NCBI RefSeq assembly: GCF_014651695.1
Contig: NZ_BMXJ01000002.1
Location: 558,001 to 622,000, forward strand
DNA from: Nocardiopsis terrae
GTDB lineage: Bacteria; Actinomycetota; Actinomycetes; Streptosporangiales; Streptosporangiaceae
DNA length: 64,000 nucleotides
Reading direction: 5' to 3'
Shown in pieces: positions 57,238 through 64,000 of this stretch. The translations under genes and the position numbers were made by a program. The notes beneath the pieces are model-generated. The model was given only the letters and a program-made list of their open reading frames with translations, was not told the origin of the DNA and ran no database searches. Within the stretch, counting starts at the first letter, position 1. Every line of letters starts with the position of its first letter.

Positions 57238-58695
57238 GTGTCCGAGCAGACCACCGCTCCCAGACGCAGACTGCGTTTCCCCTTCGCCGCCCAGGTCCTC
57301 GCCGGTCTGGTGCTCGGCCTCGTCCTCGGTGTCGTCGCCATCCAGATCGGTCCCGTCGGTGAGGAGGAGGCGCCGAACTGGCTGGCCGTCACCCTCCAGA
57401 CCGTCGGCTCGACCTTCGTGGCGCTGCTGCGCACGATCGTGCCGCCGCTGATCGTCCTCGCCGTCATCTCCTCCATCGCGAACCTGCGCAACGTCGCCAA
57501 CGCCGCCCGGCTGGCGTGGAAGACCCTGCTCTGGTTCGCCGTCACCGCGCTGATCTCGGTGGCCATCGCGATCGTCCTCGGGCTGACCGTGCGTCCGGGC
57601 CTGAACAGCGCGGTGGACGCGTCCACCGCCGCCGAGCCCTCCACCCACGGATCCTGGCTGGCCTTCATCGAGAGCCTGGTCCCGGCCAACTTCCTGGGAC
57701 TGGCCGCGAGCACCTCCGCCGCCGACGACGGCTCCCTGTCCACCTCGCTGAGCTTCAACGCGCTCCAGCTGATCGTGATCGCCGTGGCCCTGGGCATCGC
57801 CGCGGTGAAGGTCGGCAAGGCGGCCGAGCCCTTCATCAACTTCACCGCCTCCACCCTGGAGGTCGTGCTCAAGGCCCTGTGGTGGGTCATCCGCCTCGCG
57901 CCGATCGGCACCGTGGGCCTGCTGGGCAACGCCGTCTACAGCTACGGCTGGACCACCATCGGCGCGCTCGGCCAGTTCGCCGTCACGATCTACCTCGGCC
58001 TGGCCCTGGTGGTGTTCGTCGTCTACCCGGTGATCGCCCGCCTCAACGGACTGTCCCCGGTCAAGTACTTCACCGGTGTGTGGCCCGCCGTCCAGCTCGG
58101 CTTCGTCTCGCGCTCCTCGATGGGCACCCTGCCCGTCACCCAGCGCGTCGCCGAGCAGAACTTCGGGGTGCCCCGCCACTACTCCGCCTTCGCGGTCCCG
58201 TTCGGCGCCACCACCAAGATGGACGGCTGCGCCGCGATCTACCCGGCGATCTCGGCGATCTTCGTCGCCCAGTTCTTCGGCGTGGACCTGGCGATCACCG
58301 ACTACCTGCTGATCGTGTTCGTCTCGGTGATCGGCTCCGCGGCAACCGCGGGCACCACCGGCGCGACCGTCATGCTGACCCTGACCCTGTCCACGGTGGG
58401 CCTGCCCCTGGAGGGCGTCGGCCTGCTGCTGGCCGTCGACCCGATCCTGGACATGGGCCGCACCGCCACGAACGTCGCCGGTCAGGCCCTGGTCCCGGCG
58501 ATCGTCGCCAAGCGCGAGGGCATCCTCGACCCGGTCCGCTACCACGCTCCGCGCGGCACCACCGGTTTCGTTCCGCTGGACGAGCCCGGCACCGCGACCG
58601 CCGAGGAGGCCGCGGCCGCCGCCGAGGACGGGGCGGGTCCGGACGGAGCCCGCGAGGAGGAGCTCGCGTCCGCCGGTTCGGGTTCCAGAGGCTGA
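57238..58695 (+). CDS. Dicarboxylate/amino acid:cation symporter (DAACS family), possibly cystine uptake
   Basis: The 485-residue membrane protein has about eight helices and two re-entrant loops of the GltPh fold. VSRSSMGTLPVTQRV is the first serine-rich hairpin loop, FAVPFGATTKMDGCAAIYPAI is helix 7 with its substrate/cation residues, and SAATAGTTGATVMLTLTL and DPILDMGRTATNVAGQALV follow. The family moves glutamate, aspartate, C4-dicarboxylates or cystine (TcyP) with Na+ or H+. Substrate is not set by sequence here. The upstream cysteine leader peptide makes cystine uptake the favoured guess. GTG start with GGAG upstream. A long hairpin follows. Confidence 0.88.
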   Translation: MSEQTTAPRRRLRFPFAAQVLAGLVLGLVLGVVAIQIGPVGEEEAPNWLAVTLQTVGSTFVALLRTIVPPLIVLAVISSIANLRNVANAARLAWKTLLWFAVTALISVAIAIVLGLTVRPGLNSAVDASTAAEPSTHGSWLAFIESLVPANFLGLAASTSAADDGSLSTSLSFNALQLIVIAVALGIAAVKVGKAAEPFINFTASTLEVVLKALWWVIRLAPIGTVGLLGNAVYSYGWTTIGALGQFAVTIYLGLALVVFVVYPVIARLNGLSPVKYFTGVWPAVQLGFVSRSSMGTLPVTQRVAEQNFGVPRHYSAFAVPFGATTKMDGCAAIYPAISAIFVAQFFGVDLAITDYLLIVFVSVIGSAATAGTTGATVMLTLTLSTVGLPLEGVGLLLAVDPILDMGRTATNVAGQALVPAIVAKREGILDPVRYHAPRGTTGFVPLDEPGTATAEEAAAAAEDGAGPDGAREEELASAGSGSRG

Positions 58696-58712
58696 CTCCG
58701 AGGTACCGTTCT

Positions 58713-58753
58713 GCGACGGGGCCCGCCGAAGTGACTTCGGCGGGCCCCGTCGC
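58713..58753 (+). terminator. Very strong hairpin after the symporter gene
   Basis: Two exactly complementary 20-base arms flank a single central base (58713-58753). Confidence 0.9.
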
Positions 58754-58867
58754 GTGTGCGGGGGAGGTCGCGTGCGCACGGGAGACAACAGCAACAGGGG
58801 CCGGGGGACGGGAACTGCGGCGGCCTCCTGTTCGTCCCTGTGGTTGAGGGAAGCGAGAGGAACGATC

Positions 58868-60133
58868 ATGTTGCGTCGCCTGGTAACACCCGCACTGCTG
58901 ACCGCCGGAGCCTTGGGGGCGGTGGTGACCGCCGCGGTTCCCGCCGCTGCCGACGCACCCGGGGAACCGCCCCAGACCCAGGACATCGTCGCGGAGCTGG
59001 AGGACGACGGCGTCTTCGTCGACCCGTCGATCGACGTGATCCCGGCCGCGGACGTGGCCGCGCTGGAGTCCGTCTCCGCGGGCGCGGACACCCCCGTCTA
59101 CTACGTGGCCCTGCCGTCGGAGGCGGCCACCTCCGAGGCCGGGGTGAACGCCGTGATGGAGCCGGTCATGGCCGAGGTCGGCGACGGGGCCTACGGCGTC
59201 CTGGGCGGAAGTGAGAACTTCTTCGTGACCTCCCCCAACCTGGAGGACACCGAGGCCATCAGGCAGACGGCCCTCGACGAGGGGGGCCAGAACCCGATCG
59301 ACACCCTCGCGGCGGTGCCCGACGCCGTCCAGAGCACGGAGACCGCAGACGAGGCCCCCGCCGGGGGCGGCGGCTCCGGGCTCGTACTGCTCGCCGTGCT
59401 CGTGCTGATCGTGGCTGCGGGCGGCTGGTACGTGTACAACAGCCGCAAGAAGCGCGAGGCCGAGAAGGCCAAGCAGCTGGAGGAGATCAGGAAGATGGCC
59501 ACCGAGGACGTCGTCCGCCTCGGTGAGGACGTCGCCCGCCTGGAGATCGACCTGTCCGCGGTGGACGAGGAGACCCGCAACGACTACTCCCGGGCCATGG
59601 ACTCCTACGACCGGGCCAAGTCCCTGCTGGACACCATCCAGGAACCCGAGCAGGTCAAGTCGGTGACCGGCGCGCTGGAGGACGGCCGCTACTACATGAC
59701 GGCCACCCGCGCCCGGATGAACGGCGAGCCGGTCCCCGAGCGGCGCGGCCCCTGTTTCTTCAACCCGCAGCACGGGCCGTCCACCGAGGACGTCACCTGG
59801 GCCCCGCCCGGTGGCTCGCCCCGGTCGGTCACCGCGTGTGCGGTCTGCGCCCAGGCCGTGCGCACCGGCGGCCAGCCGGACGTGCGCATGGTCGAGGTCG
59901 ACGGCGAGCGCCGCCCGTACTACGACGCCGGGCCCGCATACTCGCCCTACGCCGGCGGCTACTTCGGCATGAACATGATGGCGGGCATGTTCACCGGCAT
60001 GATGATGGGCTCCATGATGGGGTCGATGATGGGCGGCGGCATGATGGGCGCCGGTGAGGACATGGGCGGAGGCGACTTCGGCGGAGACATGGGCGGAGGC
60101 GACTTCGGGGACTTCGGCGGGTTCGACTTCTAG
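58868..60133 (+). CDS. Exported/membrane protein with Met- and Gly-rich tail
   Basis: The 421-residue protein has an export signal (about 1-28). A small extracellular domain (about 35-160) has the VFVDPSIDVIPAADVAALESV and YYVALPSEAATS elements of a recurrent actinobacterial family. One membrane helix (about 168-186) leads to a cytosolic helical part (KKREAEKAKQLEEI onwards) with a CxxxxxxC-like zinc site (GPCFFNP and CAVCAQAV). The tail is rich in Met and GGGDFGG repeats. ATG at 58868 has GAGAGGAA upstream. Function unknown. Its stop overlaps the convergent kinase gene's stop by 4 bp. Confidence 0.8.
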   Translation: MLRRLVTPALLTAGALGAVVTAAVPAAADAPGEPPQTQDIVAELEDDGVFVDPSIDVIPAADVAALESVSAGADTPVYYVALPSEAATSEAGVNAVMEPVMAEVGDGAYGVLGGSENFFVTSPNLEDTEAIRQTALDEGGQNPIDTLAAVPDAVQSTETADEAPAGGGGSGLVLLAVLVLIVAAGGWYVYNSRKKREAEKAKQLEEIRKMATEDVVRLGEDVARLEIDLSAVDEETRNDYSRAMDSYDRAKSLLDTIQEPEQVKSVTGALEDGRYYMTATRARMNGEPVPERRGPCFFNPQHGPSTEDVTWAPPGGSPRSVTACAVCAQAVRTGGQPDVRMVEVDGERRPYYDAGPAYSPYAGGYFGMNMMAGMFTGMMMGSMMGSMMGGGMMGAGEDMGGGDFGGDMGGGDFGDFGGFDF

Positions 60134-60765
60134 TCGGCCGGTCCGGCGGTCGCGTCCACCCACCGGTGGATCGCGGCCGCGGTCTCCCCGGGGCCGGCCT
60201 CGGTGGTGTCGAGCAGGGTGACCGGGGGCCGGAGCCGCCCGGCCTCGGTCACCAGCCACTCCTGGTGCTCCAGCGTCTCGGCGACCCTCGCCTCGTCCCA
60301 CCCGCGCCAGGCGGGGCGGGCCCTGAGCCTGCCGGCGAGGACGCCGGGATCACAGGTGAGCGCGAGGTAGTGGATCCCCGAGAAGAGCGCCCGCTCGGGC
60401 AGGGGTTCCAGTTCGGGCGGGGCCACGGTCCCGCAGAGCACGACGGGCCGCCCGCTCTGCTGCACCATGGCGGCGGTGCGCAGCCAGGTGGAGCGGAACA
60501 GGCGGTGCTCCTCGGCCGGGTCGCGCAGACCGCCCACCCAGAGCAGGTCCTGTTCGAGCACGACGAACCGCTCCCCCAGCCGGTCCAGCAGCTTCCGGGC
60601 CACGGTGGACTTCCCGGTGCCGCTGGGCCCGGTCACGCAGAGGAGCGGGAGCCGCAGGAAGGGTCGGGTCAGACCGCAGGAGGAGCAGCGCAGCAGGTGC
60701 TCGCCGCCCCCGGTGTCCGGTACCCCGTCCCATTCCCCGCAGTGTGTACAGATCAGCGGGTGCAC
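60130..60765 (-). CDS. P-loop nucleoside/sugar-kinase-like protein with zinc ribbon
   Basis: The 211-residue protein begins with a four-cysteine ribbon (ICTHCGEW and LRCSSCG). Walker A VTGPSGTGKSTVARKLL and a DLLWVGGLRD segment follow, then a helical lid with RLRARPAWRGWDEARVAETL. It belongs to the shikimate-kinase/gluconate-kinase-like P-loop group. GTG at 60765 is 13 bp after the zinc-finger gene stop, so both are probably one operon. Substrate unknown. Confidence 0.8.
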   Translation of the reverse strand: MHPLICTHCGEWDGVPDTGGGEHLLRCSSCGLTRPFLRLPLLCVTGPSGTGKSTVARKLLDRLGERFVVLEQDLLWVGGLRDPAEEHRLFRSTWLRTAAMVQQSGRPVVLCGTVAPPELEPLPERALFSGIHYLALTCDPGVLAGRLRARPAWRGWDEARVAETLEHQEWLVTEAGRLRPPVTLLDTTEAGPGETAAAIHRWVDATAGPAD

Positions 60766-60778
60766 GGTTCTCGTCCGA

Positions 60779-61147
60779 CTAGTCGAAGAGCTGTTCCAGG
60801 AATCCCTTGCGGCGCTGACGGTAGGGGCGGGGCGAGTCCTGGTAGCCCCGGTAGGCCCGCGGCGAGTCCCGGTAGGCGGGCGGTGAGTCCCGGTAGCCGC
60901 CGTAGCCGGCCGGGGAGCCCGGGTAGGCGGGCTTGCGCCCCGGATAGCCGGGCTGCTGGCCCGGGTAGGACGGGGGCGCCTGCGGGTCGGGGGGCGGAGC
61001 GGCTCCGTAGTGCTGCTGTTCCGCAGCGACGAGGCGTTCCAGCTCACCCCGGTCCAGGAAGATTCCCTGGCAGCCGTCACACCGGTCGATGTGGACGCCC
61101 TGGCGGTCGAAGGTACGCATCTGGCTCTGGCACTTTGGACAGGTCAC
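60779..61147 (-). CDS. zf-TFIIB domain protein with Tyr-Arg-Ser-Pro repeat tail
   Basis: The 122-residue protein has one zf-TFIIB zinc ribbon (MTCPKCQSQM and DRCDGCQGIFLDRGELERLV; cysteines at 3, 6, 23 and 26). A low-complexity tail follows with PGYPG and YRDSP units, ending in a RRKGFLEQLF helix. Such proteins are widespread but unassigned. A TATCTT box ends 6 nt before the GTG start, which suggests a leaderless mRNA. Upstream DNA carries a 31-bp tandem repeat. Confidence 0.85.
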   Translation of the reverse strand: MTCPKCQSQMRTFDRQGVHIDRCDGCQGIFLDRGELERLVAAEQQHYGAAPPPDPQAPPSYPGQQPGYPGRKPAYPGSPAGYGGYRDSPPAYRDSPRAYRGYQDSPRPYRQRRKGFLEQLFD

Positions 61148-61149
61148 GC

Positions 61150-61216
61150 CGGAAAGATACGCCCTTGCCCGTCAAGAACGGGTAAAGATACACCTGTCCC
61201 CGTCAAGGACGGGTAA
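61150..61216. repeat. Imperfect 31-bp tandem repeat upstream of the zf-TFIIB gene
   Basis: Two similar 31-bp units each contain AAAGATAC and the inverted element CCCGTCAAG(A/G)ACGGGTAA (61168-61185 and 61199-61216). On the minus strand each unit holds TTGACG and TATCTT about 10 bp apart. They could be regulator binding sites in the promoter region. Confidence 0.65.
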
Positions 61217-61295
61217 GGAAACGGCCCGCCGTGCGCCATGCACTCGCACACGGCGGGTATGCCGCGGCGGCCGGCCCCCGGCCCCGGAGCGTGCC

Positions 61296-62678
61296 CTATT
61301 CGGGGGAGGCGATCATGAGGGAGCGGGCGGCCTCGGTGACGCTGCCCGACAGGGAGGGGTAGACCGAGAAGGTGTGCGCGAGGTCGTCGACGGTCAGGCG
61401 CTGCTGGACCGCGATGGACACGCCCAGGATGAGTTCGCTGGCGCGCGGGCCGACGATGACGCCGCCGAGGACGATGCCGGTGTGCTGGCGGCAGATGAGC
61501 TTGACGAAACCGTCCCTGACCTCGTTCATCTTGGCGCGCGGGTTGGTGTTCAGCGGCAGGGTGACCGTGCGGCCGTCGATACGGCCGCTGCGCACGTCGT
61601 CCTCGCTGGCGCCGACGGCGGCCAGCTCGGGGTGGGTGAACACGGTGGAGGCGACGGTGGACAGCTGCAGCGGGGCCACGGCCTCGCCGAGCGCGTGCCA
61701 CATCGCGATACGGCCCTGCATGGCGGCCACCGAGGCCAGCATGTTCACACCGGTGCAGTCACCGGCGGCGTAGACACCGGGGACGGTGGTCCGGGAGACG
61801 CGGTCGACCTCGACGAACCCGCCGTCGCCCAACCGGACACCGGCCTCCTCCAGACCCAGGCCCTCCGTGTTGGGGATCATGCCGACGGTCATCAGACAGT
61901 GGCTGCCGTCGACCGTGCGGCCGTCGGAGAGGGTGACCCGGACACCGTCGTCGGTGCGTACGACCGACTCGGCGCGGGTCTGCCTGAGGACGGTCATACC
62001 CCGGCGCATGAAGACGTCCTCCAACACCTCGGCGGCGTCGGAGTCCTGCGTCGGCATGACCAGCCTGCGGGAGGAGACGAGGGTCACGTCCGACCCCAGG
62101 GACTGGTAGGCGCTGGCGAACTCGGCACCGGTGACACCGGAGCCGACCACGATCAGCTTCTCCGGCAGTTTCTCCAGGTCGTAGAGGTGGCGCCAGGTCA
62201 GGATGCGCTCGCCGTCGGGTTTGGCGGTGGGCAGCTCACGGGGGTGCGCGCCGGTGGCGATGAGGACGATGTCGGCAGTGATCCGGCGGTCGCCGACGGC
62301 CACGATGTGCGGGTCGACCAGCCGGGCCTCCCCGCTGATGACCTCCACGCCCTCCTTGACCAGGCGGGCCCGGGTGTCCTCGGACTGCGCCTGGGCCAGG
62401 CGCTTGATCCGCGAGTTGACCTGGTCGATGTCGACCTCGACGGAGGACTTGTCCTGCGCCGCCTCGGGGATGTGGATGCCCAGGTCGGCGGACTCACGTA
62501 CGTACGTGGTCCGGGTGGAGGTGGCGATCAGGCTCTTGGAGGGGACGCAGTCGGTGAGGACGCAGGCGCCGCCGATTCCGTCGCGCTCCACCACAGTCAC
62601 ATCCGCGCCGAGCTGCGCGGCGACCAACGCCGGCTCATAGCCCCCGGGCCCGCCACCGATGATCACGACCTTCGTCAC
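61296..62678 (-). CDS. lpdA: NAD(P)H-quinone-reductase-like flavoprotein (LpdA type)
   Basis: The 460-residue disulfide-oxidoreductase-fold protein has FAD fold VVIIGGGPGGYEPALVA, then C39-VLTD-C44 in GGACVLTDCVPSKSLI, NAD fold VVGSGVTGAEFAS and MLASVAAMQGRIAM near the FAD-binding end. Near the C-terminus the usual His-x4-Glu region reads SVYPSLSGSVTEAA, so the catalytic His and Glu are replaced. M. tuberculosis LpdA (Rv3303c) is a quinone reductase that, as I recall, has Ala in place of the first Cys; here both cysteines remain. A true lipoamide dehydrogenase is therefore unlikely. GTG start with AGGGAG upstream. Confidence 0.9.
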   Translation of the reverse strand: MTKVVIIGGGPGGYEPALVAAQLGADVTVVERDGIGGACVLTDCVPSKSLIATSTRTTYVRESADLGIHIPEAAQDKSSVEVDIDQVNSRIKRLAQAQSEDTRARLVKEGVEVISGEARLVDPHIVAVGDRRITADIVLIATGAHPRELPTAKPDGERILTWRHLYDLEKLPEKLIVVGSGVTGAEFASAYQSLGSDVTLVSSRRLVMPTQDSDAAEVLEDVFMRRGMTVLRQTRAESVVRTDDGVRVTLSDGRTVDGSHCLMTVGMIPNTEGLGLEEAGVRLGDGGFVEVDRVSRTTVPGVYAAGDCTGVNMLASVAAMQGRIAMWHALGEAVAPLQLSTVASTVFTHPELAAVGASEDDVRSGRIDGRTVTLPLNTNPRAKMNEVRDGFVKLICRQHTGIVLGGVIVGPRASELILGVSIAVQQRLTVDDLAHTFSVYPSLSGSVTEAARSLMIASPE

Positions 62679-62999
62679 GCTGCTTCACTCCCTCTGCGGG
62701 CGGTGCGGCACACCCGTTCCCGGTCTGGGGCGATATTCGGGCATGGCAGGGCACCACCTGGTTTTATCGCTTCCCACCATTGTCGGCCATGCCGACCGTC
62801 GAAAACCGCAGGCACCCCGGCCAACGCCCTCGGGGGCGGTCGGAGTGGCACACCGAGACCCTCCTGACCTCGCTGAACGCGAGAAAGCCCACGTGCCCTG
62901 GTCACCGAGGTCACCCAAGACGACGCGTACATTCCGCCCGCCGGACACACTGCGTTGCGTTCCGGAACTATCTGGTTACACAGCGGTAGCATCCGACTT
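62679..62999. promoter_or_regulatory. Divergent intergenic region between lpdA and punA
   Basis: This 321-bp stretch holds no convincing gene. The punA -10 box TAGCAT (62987-62992) ends 7 nt before the GTG at 63000, predicting a leaderless mRNA. No strong hairpin is seen. Confidence 0.6.
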
Positions 63000-63824
63000 G
63001 TGAGCGAATCAGAGCAGCTGCCCCGGACGACCGGCGAGGCGAAGGAGCTGGCGAACTCCGCGGCGAAGGAACTGCTGGCCCGCGCGGGTGCCGACAGCTT
63101 CGACGCCCTGGTGGTGCTCGGCTCCGGCTGGGCGGGCGCGGCGGACACCCTGGGCACGCCCGACATCGAGTTCGACGCGACCGAACTCCCCGGCTTCGTG
63201 GCGCCCACCGCGGAGGGGCACAGCGGCAGGGTCCGGAGCACGTGGGTGGGCGACAAGCGCGTGGTCGTGTTCATGGGGCGCGTCCACCTCTACGAGGGCC
63301 CCGACCCGATGGTGGTCACGCACGCCGTGCGGACGGGGATCGCCGCGGGCGCGCGGGTCGCGGTGCTGACCGGATCCGCGGGCTCCCTGCGCACCGACTA
63401 CCGGCCGGGGCAGCCGGTGGTGCTGCGCGACCACGTCAACCTCACCGCGAGGTCCCCGCTGACCGGACCCGACTTCGTCGACCTGACCGAGGCCTACAGC
63501 GAACGGCTGCGCGGGATCATCCACGAGGTCGACGCCTCGTTGGCCGAAGGCGTGTACGTGGCCACCTCGGGTCCGCAACTGCAGACGCCGGCCGAACTGA
63601 AGATCCTGCGCCAGGCGGGCGCGGACGTGGTGGGGCGCTCGATCGCCCTGGAGGCCATCGCCTCGGTGGAGATGGGTGCCGAGGTGCTGGGGCTGTCCGT
63701 GGTCAGCAACGACGCGGTCGGAGCCGTGTTGGAGCCGTTCGAGTCCGAGCGCGCCCTGGAGATCGTCACCCAGCGGGCGCGCAGGCTCGGGGAGCTGCTC
63801 CACCGGACTCTCGCCGCGGCCTGA
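63000..63824 (+). CDS. punA: Purine-nucleoside phosphorylase
   Basis: The 274-residue trimeric-type PNP splits inosine/guanosine with phosphate. It shows VVLGSGWAGAADTLG (phosphate-binding loop), TAEGHSGRVRSTW, VVVFMGRVHLYEG, VLTGSAGSLRTDYRPGQPVVL, YVATSGPQLQTPAE and SIALEAIASVEMGAEVLGLSVVSND. GTG at 63000 follows a leaderless -10 box; the upstream extension does not look coding. A canonical hairpin ends the transcript. Confidence 0.95.
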   Translation: MSESEQLPRTTGEAKELANSAAKELLARAGADSFDALVVLGSGWAGAADTLGTPDIEFDATELPGFVAPTAEGHSGRVRSTWVGDKRVVVFMGRVHLYEGPDPMVVTHAVRTGIAAGARVAVLTGSAGSLRTDYRPGQPVVLRDHVNLTARSPLTGPDFVDLTEAYSERLRGIIHEVDASLAEGVYVATSGPQLQTPAELKILRQAGADVVGRSIALEAIASVEMGAEVLGLSVVSNDAVGAVLEPFESERALEIVTQRARRLGELLHRTLAAA

Positions 63825-63838
63825 CCCGGAAAACGCGA

Positions 63839-63861
63839 AAAGCCCGGCGGTGCCGGGCTTT
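63839..63861 (+). terminator. Intrinsic terminator after punA
   Basis: AAAGCCCGGC and GCCGGGCTTT arms close a GGT loop and end in a short T run. The last 139 bp of the window hold no recognised feature. Confidence 0.85.
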
Positions 63862-64000
63862 CGTGCGCGTGGGGAGGTGGGGCACCCCCGACCGGACCCG
63901 GCGCGTCCGGTACCGGCGTGGCGAGCGTACACCCCGAGGCCATGGGATGGACGGTACCGGCCGTGGGTCCGGTCGAAGGTGGTGCTTTCCCCGGTGTCGT

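Noticed and set aside
57064..59091. A 675-codon minus-strand frame opposite the symporter
   Set aside because: It is Gly/Asp/Gly/Arg-rich shadow sequence across two clear plus-strand genes and a terminator palindrome.

Overview
The window is about 70% GC, densely coded, and reads as chromosomal DNA of a mycothiol-producing, diaminopimelate-walled actinomycete. mshB, the DUF3117/DivIVA-like/LOG-family genes, a sigE-rseA-htrA stress operon and an acyl-CoA carboxylase with an epsilon subunit all point that way. Overall gene content resembles Nocardiopsis or relatives (inference; there is no 16S here). I see no rRNA, tRNA, CRISPR, insertion sequence or prophage.

Layout. 0-5.5 kb: cell-surface genes (partial family-2 glycosyltransferase, LytR-CpsA-Psr ligase, UDP-glucose dehydrogenase) and a small secreted protein with a TNT-type NAD-glycohydrolase-like domain. 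5.5-7.7 kb: a divergent MFS efflux/TetR pair with twin operators. 7.8-11.4 kb: purE-purK, a GtrA-like flippase and a CPBP membrane protease. 11.6-24.7 kb: mrp, the sigE-rseA-mucB-htrA envelope-stress operon, an O-methyltransferase, pepA, DUF3117, a DivIVA-like protein, a truncated dihydropteroate-synthase-like gene, a LOG-family protein, dapE and dapD. 25-35.2 kb: two envelope proteins, dapC, fdxA, a small SH3-like protein, a large unknown, a site-2 protease, a DUF6113 protein with mshB, and an S9 peptidase. 35.4-38.6 kb: DUF3054, a TrmH methyltransferase, tandem GNAT acetyltransferases and a P-loop kinase-like protein. 38.7-43.1 kb: sdhCAB with a divergent LysR regulator. 43.3-49.3 kb: an anchored glycosyltransferase, a metallo-beta-lactamase-fold hydrolase, an adenylate cyclase, a PH-domain protein, birA and a Uma2 nuclease. 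49.4-56.0 kb: ppc, then carboxyltransferase, epsilon and biotin-carboxylase subunits, followed by a second Uma2 gene. 57-58.7 kb: a leaderless cysteine-containing leader peptide in front of a cation symporter. 58.9-63.9 kb: a Met/Gly-rich membrane protein, zinc-ribbon genes, lpdA and punA.

How genes work together. dapC, dapD and dapE cover the succinylase branch of lysine/DAP synthesis. sigE, its zinc anti-sigma factor, a MucB/RseB-like sensor and HtrA form an envelope-stress circuit. BirA should biotinylate the carboxylase alpha subunit (Lys553), and with PEP carboxylase that block supplies carboxylated acyl-CoAs and oxaloacetate. Gene order looks like two blocks that are separate in Mycobacterium tuberculosis (the purEK-gtrA / birA-accD-accE-accA / lpdA-deoD block and the mshB-dap-folP2-sigE-mrp block) interleaved here.

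The best candidates for something new are the leader-peptide attenuator before the symporter, the stand-alone secreted TNT-domain protein, the folP2 remnant, and the LpdA homologue that has both redox cysteines but not the His-Glu dyad. Many genes have a TANNNT box 6-8 nt before the start codon, which predicts widespread leaderless transcription.
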